Positions 1 to 5,928 of a stretch of 5,989 nt of DNA are shown here, piece after piece. The notes below the pieces were generated by a model. The model worked only from the letters and a program-made list of their open reading frames with translations. It searched no databases and was not told the DNA's origin. How positions within the stretch are numbered: the stretch's first letter is position 1; the number at the start of each line of letters is the position of its first letter. Origin of the DNA: Rhodoferax sp. UBA4127 (GTDB taxonomy: Bacteria > Pseudomonadota > Gammaproteobacteria > Burkholderiales > Burkholderiaceae_C); assembly GCA_002381045.1 (NCBI GenBank), contig DFWT01000181.1:238-6226 (forward strand). Reading direction: 5' to 3'. The position numbers were made by a program, and so were the translations under genes.

Positions 1-848
1 CTGGCGGTGGCGACGGATTCGGAGCCTTGGCGCACTTTGGACACCACTTGGGCCAAGTTAAGCTGCATGGCTTTGATCTGCGCCTTCATACTGGTCGTGT
101 CACCAGGCATGAGATGAATCGGTTCGCGAAGGTTTCCAGCACTCACTTCGTGCACCACTCGCACGGCTGTGGCAGGTTCGCCACCGAGTTGTTTCATCAG
201 CTCTCGCACAATCAGCCACGCCACACCAGCGGCCAACAAAGACGCTCCAATCGCGCTGACAAGCATCACAACCTTAATGTGCTCGCTAAGAGTCAAGGCC
301 TCGTTGACAGAACTTTGTGCCTGACTCACTTGCTCCTTGTAAAAACGTTCAAGTTCTGTGCTGATGGTCTCACTGGCGGCGTCAAAGCCGGGGGTACTGG
401 CGCTTCCTTTCATTAACAGGTTGCCGGCGTCCATGCCCTGTTTAACGTAAGTTTGAGCCATGGTCTTGCCTGTCTCATAAAACGCGTTGAAGTCAGTTTC
501 CAGCTTCTGCATCAATTGCAAGTTCGTTTCATCACCAGCCTCTTTAAAGCTCTGCTTGAACTTGCCAGAGTTGTCCAAAAAAATCTTTGCGGAGTCTTCA
601 GCATCCTTATAGCCTGCCGGGTCGTGGGTGGCAGAGACATCAGTCAAAAATTGCTGCACCTGAGAACGTGACAAATTCATGGCGGCAACCGCTGCCAGAT
701 CAGACACAGCCTCCTTATCGAGACGCTGAACCTCTAACGTGAGACTCGAGAGCAACACTCCTATGGTCAACAAGGTGACCACGAAAACGCCCACCACCGT
801 GGCAAAGCCAACGCGGAGTTGCCACCTGACGCTCATTTTTGAAAACAT
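1..848 (-). CDS. Methyl-accepting chemotaxis protein, N-terminal part (runs off left edge)
   Basis: Transmembrane chemoreceptor that senses a ligand in the periplasm and controls the CheA/CheW kinase complex. The minus strand is open from an ATG at 848-846 to the window edge, giving 282 complete codons and no stop. A basic N-terminus (MFSKMSVRWQLR) leads into a membrane helix at about residues 13-35. A helical periplasmic domain of about 155 residues follows, with the length and style of a four-helix-bundle sensor. A second membrane helix lies at about 192-214. A HAMP linker then begins with LGGEP (221-225) and continues through VSAGNLREPI. The last residues (MQLNLAQVVSKVRQGSESVA) match the start of the methyl-accepting signalling domain. 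The first ATG was chosen because AAAGGGA (860-854) lies five bases upstream; the ATG four codons later has no such site. The ligand cannot be told. The signalling tip and methylation sites are outside the window. Confidence 0.93.
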   Translation of the reverse strand, partial: MFSKMSVRWQLRVGFATVVGVFVVTLLTIGVLLSSLTLEVQRLDKEAVSDLAAVAAMNLSRSQVQQFLTDVSATHDPAGYKDAEDSAKIFLDNSGKFKQSFKEAGDETNLQLMQKLETDFNAFYETGKTMAQTYVKQGMDAGNLLMKGSASTPGFDAASETISTELERFYKEQVSQAQSSVNEALTLSEHIKVVMLVSAIGASLLAAGVAWLIVRELMKQLGGEPATAVRVVHEVSAGNLREPIHLMPGDTTSMKAQIKAMQLNLAQVVSKVRQGSESVATA

Positions 849-884
849 AAGTTTCCCTTTACTATTTCACCGGAGACCACCAAA

Positions 885-905
885 TTGATAAATGGACAAT
901 ATCAA
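885..905. repeat. Inverted repeat TTGATA-N9-TATCAA upstream of the chemoreceptor
   Basis: A perfect 6-base inverted repeat with a 9-base spacer, 37 to 57 bases upstream of the chemoreceptor start. Its position between the likely promoter and the ribosome binding site fits an operator or the promoter itself (TTGATA resembles a -35 box). It is short enough to arise by chance in an AT-rich stretch, so the regulatory reading is inference. Confidence 0.35.
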
Positions 906-918
906 CCCAGCGTGATTT

Positions 919-949
919 CTTTCAATCGAAAGATTTGATCCTTTCAAAT
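919..949. repeat. Two adjacent inverted repeats upstream of the chemoreceptor
   Basis: Two small dyads lie back to back. CTTTC-AATC-GAAAG (919-932) is directly followed by ATTTGA-TCCTT-TCAAAT (933-949). The words CTTTCAAT and CTTTCAAA recur, so the pair also reads as a partial direct repeat. They sit 71 to 101 bases upstream of the chemoreceptor start, where a regulator could bind. I do not recognise the sequence as a known operator, and no good flagellar sigma-28 promoter is visible. Confidence 0.35.
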
Positions 950-1348
950 GCTACTGCTTTCCCCACTATTGCAACTGCCTAATGGTTACGGTGGAAGTGG
1001 TCAGGTTGATTTATCTCAAACAAATTGCAAAATGATTAGACGTTTGCAAGTCCTTCGCCACATCGACACTGGCTTGATACGTCCGAGTCGTGCTTGCCGA
1101 ATCTCTTTGTCGACCCATCCAAAGACGACTATGAAGCGACCCGATCGTAAATGTGTTAGACCGACATCAGCAGTTGCTTAAAGTCGCTCGATTGAACGGC
1201 AGGTATAGAGCAGGTAGGTCGCAGAACTCTAGTACCGCTTTCAGCCTTCAAGAGCCAGCCAGTTTCTCCAATGCCGACCGTCAACATTGAGCAGCCGGCC
1301 TGGGGAAAGTTGTGCGCCCGGGTTGCAGCGACATGGTCTTTTGGGATG

Positions 1349-1367
1349 CCCGTTCAATTTGAACGGG
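1349..1367. promoter_or_regulatory. Perfect 19-bp palindrome, possible operator of the GNAT gene
   Basis: CCCGTTCAA-T-TTGAACGGG is a perfect 9-1-9 inverted repeat centred 63 bases upstream of the GTG start of the acetyltransferase. The flanking genes diverge, so no gene ends here and the repeat is unlikely to be a transcription terminator; it also lacks a T-tract. Its right arm contains TTGAAC, a plausible -35 box, so a dimeric repressor bound here could block the promoter. This role is inferred from position and symmetry only. It may instead be a relic of a repeat element. Confidence 0.45.
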
Positions 1368-1385
1368 GTTTAGCCAAACTAGACT
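1359..1385 (+). promoter_or_regulatory. Candidate sigma-70-like promoter for the GNAT gene
   Basis: TTGAAC (1359-1364) and TAGACT (1380-1385) could serve as -35 and -10 boxes. The spacing is 15 bases, shorter than the preferred 17. Transcription would start roughly 25-30 bases before the GTG. Both boxes are imperfect, so this is a weak call supported mainly by position. Confidence 0.25.
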
Positions 1386-1420
1386 AAGCTACCCGCCGTC
1401 AGAATTGAAAGAGGAAGACC

Positions 1421-1948
1421 GTGCCAACAGTTGAGTTCATCATTGCCGACCCGGTAAGCCATAAAAGTGAACTGCTGGAACTCAATATTGAGTACATGAC
1501 TTGGGTTTTCAAAGGAGTCGAATCCTGCTTCGGCATTTTGGCCGATGACGTGGTTGGTATGCCAGCCGCAGACTATGTGCCCACTGTAATTGACAAGGTT
1601 TGCGGGGCGCCGCCGCCCAAGGGTGTTTTTTATCTAGTCAAAGTGGATGGAGGTCTTGCCGGCATGGGTGGAATCCGCTTTGTCAGAGATGGTGTCGCTG
1701 AGATAAAACGCATTTACTTTCGCCCCATCTATAGGGGCAATCGATTGGGCGAGCAGATGCTCCATCGCCTCATTGCGGATGCCGCTAGGTTTGGGTACAA
1801 GACTGCGCTACTTGACACCGGCCCTTTTATGACATCTGCCCAAAAAGTCTATGAACGCTGTGGTTTCGTTGATTGCGCACCGTACGAAGAGACCGAGGTT
1901 CCGACTGAACTTCATTCCAGTTGGCGCTTTATGAACCATCAAATCTAG
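1421..1948 (+). CDS. GNAT-family N-acetyltransferase
   Basis: Cytosolic acetyltransferase of 175 residues that should move an acetyl group from acetyl-CoA to an amine. The substrate cannot be read from the sequence. The core strand VAEIKRIYF (about 92-100) leads into the acetyl-CoA pyrophosphate loop YRGNRLGEQML (104-114). A conserved C-terminal block (LLDTGPFMTSAQKVYERCGF, 130-149) has the Y-x-x-x-G-F ending typical of the family. The canonical loop R-x-x-G-x-G/A here reads RGNRLG, with Arg in place of the middle Gly, a variation seen in some family members. The start is GTG, chosen because GAGGA (1411-1415) lies five bases upstream and no ATG is nearby. An AHSA1-type gene follows 20 bases downstream on the same strand, so the two may share a transcript. 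The first 70 residues show no motif I recognise. Confidence 0.88.
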   Translation: MPTVEFIIADPVSHKSELLELNIEYMTWVFKGVESCFGILADDVVGMPAADYVPTVIDKVCGAPPPKGVFYLVKVDGGLAGMGGIRFVRDGVAEIKRIYFRPIYRGNRLGEQMLHRLIADAARFGYKTALLDTGPFMTSAQKVYERCGFVDCAPYEETEVPTELHSSWRFMNHQI

Positions 1949-1968
1949 CCAACAACCAAGAGCACGTC

Positions 1969-2469
1969 ATGAACCACCCACCGTTTGCAATTTCCCGCCA
2001 CCTCAAAGCCCAACGCCAACTGGTGTGGGACGTATACACCCAGGCTGAACATTTGCTGCACTGGTTCGGCCCCAAGGGGGTGAGCATGTCGCACAGTGCG
2101 ATGGACTTTCGTTTGGGTGGCACGTTCCACTACTGCCAGGCGTTGGAGGGCGGTGGCACCTTGTGGGGCTTGTGGCAATTCAGAGAGATACAAGCTCCTG
2201 AGATGATTGTGCTTATGCAGCATTTCTCGGATGCGCATGGCGGTATAGCGCGCAACCCGTGGAACGAAACATGGCCACTACACACGCTGTCCACCACCAC
2301 ATTCACCGAGCAAGACGGAGGAACATTGCTCACCATTCTGTGGGAGCCGTACGAAGCCAGTGAGCCAGAGAAAGACACCTTCCAGGCAGGCCACTCCAGC
2401 ATGAGCCCAGGATGGAGCAGCGTGCTCGACAGGCTGGAAGAATACCTGTCACTGCATCAACCCAAGTAG
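1969..2469 (+). CDS. SRPBCC / AHSA1-domain protein
   Basis: A 166-residue protein of the SRPBCC (START/Bet v1-like) superfamily, AHSA1 branch, which folds around a hydrophobic ligand pocket. Family signatures are visible: FAISRHLKAQRQLVWDVYTQ (6-25), the HLLHWFGPKG block (28-37), the FRLGGTFHY turn (47-55), WGLWQFREI (66-74) and the C-terminal helix SPGWSSVLDRLEEYL (146-160). Length is normal for a single-domain member. The frame is open upstream and overlaps the end of the GNAT gene, but homologues begin just before the first strand, so the ATG at 1969 is preferred. Its ribosome binding site is poor (AAGAG, seven bases upstream), which fits translation following on from the GNAT gene 20 bases earlier. 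The family name comes from a Hsp90 co-chaperone, but bacterial members are diverse and no specific function is claimed. Confidence 0.87.
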   Translation: MNHPPFAISRHLKAQRQLVWDVYTQAEHLLHWFGPKGVSMSHSAMDFRLGGTFHYCQALEGGGTLWGLWQFREIQAPEMIVLMQHFSDAHGGIARNPWNETWPLHTLSTTTFTEQDGGTLLTILWEPYEASEPEKDTFQAGHSSMSPGWSSVLDRLEEYLSLHQPK

Positions 2470-2527
2470 GGCATCCACTCCGAAGGGTCGTCGTTAACTT
2501 GTCAGTAGCGATTGCCAAGATAAGAGG

Positions 2528-2543
2528 GGCGTGAACCAACGCC
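2528..2543. terminator. Weak hairpin between convergent genes
   Basis: GGCGT-gaacca-ACGCC is a 5-bp stem in the 111-base gap where the AHSA1 gene and the phosphatidyltransferase operon converge. A shared bidirectional terminator would be expected here, but the stem is short and neither side has a T-tract. No better hairpin is visible in 2470-2580. Termination may depend on Rho. Confidence 0.18.
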
Positions 2544-2580
2544 AGCGCCAATTGATGGATACCAAATATTGCTCAGGAAT

Positions 2581-3192
2581 TTATATCTTAGGTATGCGAA
2601 TTCGACTGACCATAAGGGAGCCAGAGAGGGCGAACAACAATACCAGCGGGTGCAATGTGTAGCCGGCCAGGGTGACACTGCCAAACCAGAGCGCATCACC
2701 CAAGGCCCCACGCATGGCAGCAATCCACATCAGAAACACCAGCACCAGCGATGTCGGGATGGGCGTGCCCTCAAAATATTTCACCTTGTTTTGCCCCTGA
2801 GAGAGCGCTTCGGCAGTGACGTTGTAACGGGCTAGGCGCGACACGCCACAGGCCACAAAGCTCGTCAGAACGATGCGGTCGTAAAGCCCTTGCATGCCAC
2901 AGCCGTAGGCCATCAAGGCGGGGGCAACACCAAAAGAGATGATGTCTGCAAGTGAGTCCAACTCGCGCCCCAGCACCGAGGTTTTCTGCCGCCACCGGGC
3001 AATGCGCCCATCCAACACGTCAAAGACAAAGGCCGCCACGACCAGCGCACCCGCGAAGTAAACATGGACCACATCGTGCACTTGCAGGTAGGTCATCATG
3101 GAAAACATGGCGCCCATCCCGCAAATGGCATTCGCCAGCGTGAACCAGTCGGCCAGGTGAAACTCCCGAATCATTGCAAATGGCTTGTTCAT
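2581..3192 (-). CDS. pssA: CDP-alcohol phosphatidyltransferase, PssA type
   Basis: Inner-membrane enzyme of 203 residues that transfers a phosphatidyl group from CDP-diacylglycerol to an alcohol, serine in true PssA. The family active site D-G-x2-A-R-x8-G-x3-D-x3-D is complete: Asp61, Gly62, Ala65, Arg66, Gly75, Asp79 and Asp83, preceded by Asp58. Hydrophobic segments at about 16-36, 43-60, 147-160 and 165-195 fit a polytopic protein. The blocks GVSRLARYN (116-124) and YFEGTPIPTS (139-148) and the ending SRIRIP are PssA-like, which is why serine is the first-guess acceptor. The frame is open 66 codons further upstream, but that part only shadows the ketoacyl synthase; the ATG at 3192 overlaps that gene's stop (ATGA) and has GGGA eight bases upstream. 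It is last in an operon with ACP, ketoacyl synthase and oxidoreductase genes, not beside psd or leuA. It may therefore be a second copy with another acceptor. Confidence 0.87.
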   Translation of the reverse strand: MNKPFAMIREFHLADWFTLANAICGMGAMFSMMTYLQVHDVVHVYFAGALVVAAFVFDVLDGRIARWRQKTSVLGRELDSLADIISFGVAPALMAYGCGMQGLYDRIVLTSFVACGVSRLARYNVTAEALSQGQNKVKYFEGTPIPTSLVLVFLMWIAAMRGALGDALWFGSVTLAGYTLHPLVLLFALSGSLMVSRIRIPKI

Positions 3193-4427
3193 GGTTTGTG
3201 TCCCGCACCCAACACCAGCACCGCGTTGGTTCCACCAAAAGCAAATGAGTTTGACAGCATGACGCGCACCGGTACCTGGCTGCGGGCGGTGTTGGGAACG
3301 TAGTCCAGGTCGCACTCGGGGTCTGGCGAACGCAAATGCAGGGTTGGCAACAGCACATGGTGTTGCATTGCAATAAGCGACAAAGCACATTCCAAGGCAC
3401 CTGCCGCACCCAGCAAATGACCGTGCATCGCCTTGGTCGCGCTGATGGGAACTTGATACGCCCGCACCCCAAAGACGGCCTTGATAGCCGCGGTTTCCAC
3501 CGCGTCATTGGCTAGCGTACCTGTTCCGTGTGCGTTGATGGCCTCAATGGCGGTGGCCTCAAGCCCGGCTGACTGCAGCGCGGCAGACATGGCAGCCGCC
3601 TGACCCGCCACACTCGGGCGGGTGAGGTGGTCGGCATCAGTGGTCAAGCCATAGCCCAGCAGTTCACCTTGTATGACCGCGCCACGGGCCACTGCACTGT
3701 CCCAGGCCTCCAACACGAGCATGGCAGAACCTTCACCCAGCACCATGCCGCTGCGGTTTTTAGAGAATGGTTTGCATGAGGTGGCTGGCGCATCTGCGTC
3801 GACGTTCGCCACGGTGTGCAATGCCTCCCAGGCCTTCATTGAGCCAAAGGATAAGGGTGCCTCAGATCCTCCGGTAACAGCCAGGTCAAGGGCGCCACTT
3901 GCCACCCGCAACCAGGCTTCCCCAATAGCTACTGCGGACGACGAACAGGCGGTTGAGTACGTCAGGTTGGGGCCGATTAGCCCCAACTCAAGCCCAATCC
4001 AGGCGGCAGGCGCGTTGTGCATGCCGGCCAAAACGGTAAAGGGTTTGATGCGGTCTGAACCCTCGGCGTACAGGGTCTTGTACCCGTCGTCGTTGCTCAA
4101 TGTGCCACCCATGCCGGTGCCGACAAACACGCCAACCCGGCTGCGGTCAAGCTGCGCCCACTCGGTATGGGCATCTGCCAGAGCCTGCTTGGCCGCAACC
4201 ACAGCAAACTGGCTAACCCGGTCCATCATGCGAAGCTTCAAAGGGTCGAAATGCCCGGCGCCATCAAACTCGGCGATCGCCGCAATCGGTGCCACCAGAC
4301 GCGGCGTAAACGGTGCGTCCATCAGCCGAACGCCCGAATGTCCACCTCGCGCCGCCTCAAACGCGGCTTCCGCACTGTTGCCTAGCGGTGAAATCACACC
4401 AATGCCGGTGATGGCAACACGCCTCAT
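3189..4427 (-). CDS. Beta-ketoacyl-ACP synthase, FabF (KAS II)-like
   Basis: Cytosolic condensing enzyme of 412 residues, the normal length for KAS I/II. It joins an acyl chain held on its cysteine to malonyl-ACP. The thiolase-fold active site is intact: nucleophile Cys161 in STACSSS, His300 in NAHGTGT, and Lys332 plus His337 in TKAMHGHLLGAAG. The Gly/Phe-rich gate loop NSFAFGGTN (393-401) is present, as are the N-terminal RRVAITGIGVISPLG and the KNRSGMVLGEGSAMLVLE stretch (223-240). The start ATG overlaps the ACP stop as ATGA. No Shine-Dalgarno sequence precedes it (CTGCGCCTGCCGC), so translation probably depends on coupling to the ACP gene. The stop overlaps the phosphatidyltransferase start the same way. 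There is no malonyltransferase, reductase or dehydratase gene beside it, so it must borrow from general fatty acid synthesis or from genes outside the window. It is likely a specialised paralogue of FabF; chain length preference is unknown. Confidence 0.93.
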   Translation of the reverse strand: MRRVAITGIGVISPLGNSAEAAFEAARGGHSGVRLMDAPFTPRLVAPIAAIAEFDGAGHFDPLKLRMMDRVSQFAVVAAKQALADAHTEWAQLDRSRVGVFVGTGMGGTLSNDDGYKTLYAEGSDRIKPFTVLAGMHNAPAAWIGLELGLIGPNLTYSTACSSSAVAIGEAWLRVASGALDLAVTGGSEAPLSFGSMKAWEALHTVANVDADAPATSCKPFSKNRSGMVLGEGSAMLVLEAWDSAVARGAVIQGELLGYGLTTDADHLTRPSVAGQAAAMSAALQSAGLEATAIEAINAHGTGTLANDAVETAAIKAVFGVRAYQVPISATKAMHGHLLGAAGALECALSLIAMQHHVLLPTLHLRSPDPECDLDYVPNTARSQVPVRVMLSNSFAFGGTNAVLVLGAGHKP

Positions 4428-4714
4428 GCGGCAGGCGCAGCCAAATTCGAAACGGCCACTTTTTGTAGCCGGCTACTGCCTTGAGTCTCGATCAGCTTGT
4501 CTATGAATCCGGCCACGTCTCCCAGTGTGGTGAGTTCCACCGACTCGGGCGGCAAGGTCACCGCAAATACATCTTCAATATTAAAAAGGAGTTCGGCGGT
4601 GCCCAGAGAATCAATACCCAGGTCTTCCAGCACCGCCTCAGGCACCAGCAGATTGGGAGCGAAGTGGTAGTCCTTGATCAGAATGGCTTGCAAGCGCTCG
4701 AAAGTGGTGGTCAT
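4424..4714 (-). CDS. Acyl carrier protein (phosphopantetheine-binding)
   Basis: Small acidic carrier of 96 residues that holds acyl groups on a 4'-phosphopantetheine arm. The attachment site is Ser36 in DLGIDSLGTAEL (31-42), the classic D-S-L motif at the start of helix II, followed by LLFNIEDVFAVTLP as expected. The ATG at 4714 was chosen over an in-frame upstream ATG because it overlaps the oxidoreductase stop as ATGA, has CGGAG six bases upstream, and gives the usual N-terminus. The stop overlaps the ketoacyl synthase start in the same manner. After the carrier fold (to about residue 77) there is a tail of some 18 residues ending NLAAPAA, longer than in housekeeping AcpP and probably disordered. 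Pairing with its own condensing enzyme suggests a dedicated carrier, not the general fatty acid ACP, which normally sits between fabG and fabF. Confidence 0.93.
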   Translation of the reverse strand: MTTTFERLQAILIKDYHFAPNLLVPEAVLEDLGIDSLGTAELLFNIEDVFAVTLPPESVELTTLGDVAGFIDKLIETQGSSRLQKVAVSNLAAPAA

Positions 4715-5928
4715 AGTGTGCTCCGGGTCGTGGTGATGAATCTTGTTTTTCCGCCCCACCGGGCACCAAGTCGTAACAGGCTGGGCCAGATTCGAATGAG
4801 GGTCAACAATGGCGAGGCGAGTCTGGGTCGCATGGCCAGGTGCGCAAGCACCGATGCCACCCGCAAGCGGCCAGCAAATTGCCGGTGCCAGTCGCAGGCG
4901 TAGCGGTTGTTTGCTGCACGCTGCCAGCCCTCGTCAAGCATGGGCGGGCGCACTCCGCTGCCAATCAAGTGGGTGCTCAGCAGCCATGCCGATTGCAACG
5001 CCATGCTCATGCCCTCGCCAATGATCGGGTGCGCTTCGGCGGCGGCATTGCCGATGCGAAAGATTGGGTCATCTGGACGCAGGCGAATACCAGGCGCCAG
5101 TGGCCCTGAAGCCAACCATGGCCCGATGCGGGTGGCGCTCTGCAACGCCGCCGCTACGCCTGCGCACTCGCGTTTCAACAAGGCCTCTACTGCGGCGCCC
5201 GCAGATAAACCAGGCAATGCCAAACGCAGCGCCGCGAGCTGGTCACGGCGCACGCAACAGGCTAGCGTCAGCATGCCCTGATCGGCCATCACCATGCCGC
5301 CATAGCCACCCTTAAACGACAACACCGGTAACAAGCCTAGGGGCAAAGATGCACCAGAGAAGTTCGCTTTGAAGGCCAGTAGGTCACTCACAGCGCAGGA
5401 CTGTGGCGTACGTTCAGACGGCAGCGGCTCCCAGGACCCGTGCGCGTCAATGGCAATGGGCGCGCGCAAGGTCTGTACTGCTCGTGTATCTACAGCGCGA
5501 ACCTCACAGAGCCATTTGCCGGGGCGGCCTTCGAACCTTTGCAACGCCCAGGGTTGCATCACCTGAACCCCAACCAAGCGAGCTTGCGCTAGCAGCATGG
5601 TATCGAGTGTTTCCCGGCCAAGCGCCCGGCCCCAGCGCGAGATGCCGCCGAGAACTGGTGGCAGTTTGGCCACCACGCTGTGGCTGCCGTGCATCAGTGC
5701 CACCTCGCGCAGCTTGGGTCCGGCAACAGCTGCAAATGCTGCGCCGACGCCTAAGGTGTCCAACAAGGGCAGATTACTGGCCGCTATGCATTCTCCGCAA
5801 ACCTTTCGCCTTGGAAAAGTCTGCTTTTCAACCAGAGCAACCTGCCAACCGGCCTTCGCCAACAAAATGGCAATGCTGGAGCCCGCCGGGCCAGCGCCTG
5901 CGATGACAGCGTCGAAGCGGTTATGCAT
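4711..5928 (-). CDS. FAD-dependent oxidoreductase, geranylgeranyl reductase / FixC type
   Basis: Flavoprotein of 405 residues with the p-hydroxybenzoate hydroxylase fold. The N-terminal dinucleotide motif GAGPAG (11-16) ends in Glu34 of VEK, which should bind the adenosine ribose. KVCGECI (42-48) is the CGE signature of the geranylgeranyl-reductase and related oxidoreductases. SRWGRALGRETLDTML (97-112) is the next conserved block. The second FAD motif is RIGNAAAEAHPIIGEGMSMA (291-310), with Asn294 where the PHBH family usually has Asp (GDA). Enzymes of this group reduce isoprenoid double bonds or hydroxylate/oxidise aromatic or polyketide products; which one applies here cannot be told. The C-terminal part (about 355-393) is rich in hydrophobic and basic residues, which may help it reach membrane-bound substrate. 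The start ATG overlaps the preceding gene's stop (TGATG) and the stop overlaps the ACP start (ATGA), placing it firmly in the operon. Confidence 0.88.
   Translation of the reverse strand: MHNRFDAVIAGAGPAGSSIAILLAKAGWQVALVEKQTFPRRKVCGECIAASNLPLLDTLGVGAAFAAVAGPKLREVALMHGSHSVVAKLPPVLGGISRWGRALGRETLDTMLLAQARLVGVQVMQPWALQRFEGRPGKWLCEVRAVDTRAVQTLRAPIAIDAHGSWEPLPSERTPQSCAVSDLLAFKANFSGASLPLGLLPVLSFKGGYGGMVMADQGMLTLACCVRRDQLAALRLALPGLSAGAAVEALLKRECAGVAAALQSATRIGPWLASGPLAPGIRLRPDDPIFRIGNAAAEAHPIIGEGMSMALQSAWLLSTHLIGSGVRPPMLDEGWQRAANNRYACDWHRQFAGRLRVASVLAHLAMRPRLASPLLTLIRIWPSLLRLGARWGGKTRFITTTRSTL

Larger units (their letters stand above)
849..1420. other. Long divergent intergenic region without a credible gene
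   Basis: These 572 bases separate the chemoreceptor (leftward) from the acetyltransferase (rightward), so both promoters should lie here. The part nearest the chemoreceptor is AT-rich and holds several inverted repeats. The middle (about 950-1340) has only short open frames with basic, low-complexity translations and no ribosome binding sites, and I recognise no protein family, tRNA or structured RNA in it. The octamer TTGAACGG occurs at 1192-1199 and again inside the palindrome at 1359-1366. The stretch 1180-1340 has the feel of decayed repeat or gene remnant, but I cannot show that. Confidence 0.6.

Noticed and set aside
27..671. Plus-strand open frames opposite the chemoreceptor
   Set aside because: His-rich or low-complexity translations typical of antisense shadows; the minus strand gives a continuous chemoreceptor with membrane helices and HAMP.
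1016..1180. Minus-strand open stretch of about 54 codons in the intergenic region
   Set aside because: It reads somewhat protein-like (VDKEIRQARLGRIKP) but has no suitable start codon or ribosome binding site and I recognise no family; it could be a gene remnant but cannot be supported.
948..1181. Open frame of 77 codons on the plus strand
   Set aside because: No ribosome binding site, a translation without family resemblance and a basic, low-complexity end; it looks like a chance frame in the intergenic region.
1349..1420. Integron attC site ahead of the GNAT gene, suggested by the palindrome and the small cassette-like gene pair
   Set aside because: No matching core sites of the GTTRRRY / RYYYAAC type flank the genes on either side, and two genes with a shared spacing fit an ordinary operon.
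3193..3390. 66-codon N-terminal extension of the phosphatidyltransferase
   Set aside because: It lies wholly inside the 3' end of the ketoacyl synthase gene in another frame, has non-PssA composition, and the ATG at 3192 forms the same ATGA overlap as the other junctions.
3673..4506. Long plus-strand open frame (277 codons) opposite the ketoacyl synthase and ACP
   Set aside because: The opposite strand encodes a full-length ketoacyl synthase with all active-site residues; this frame is a high-GC antisense shadow.
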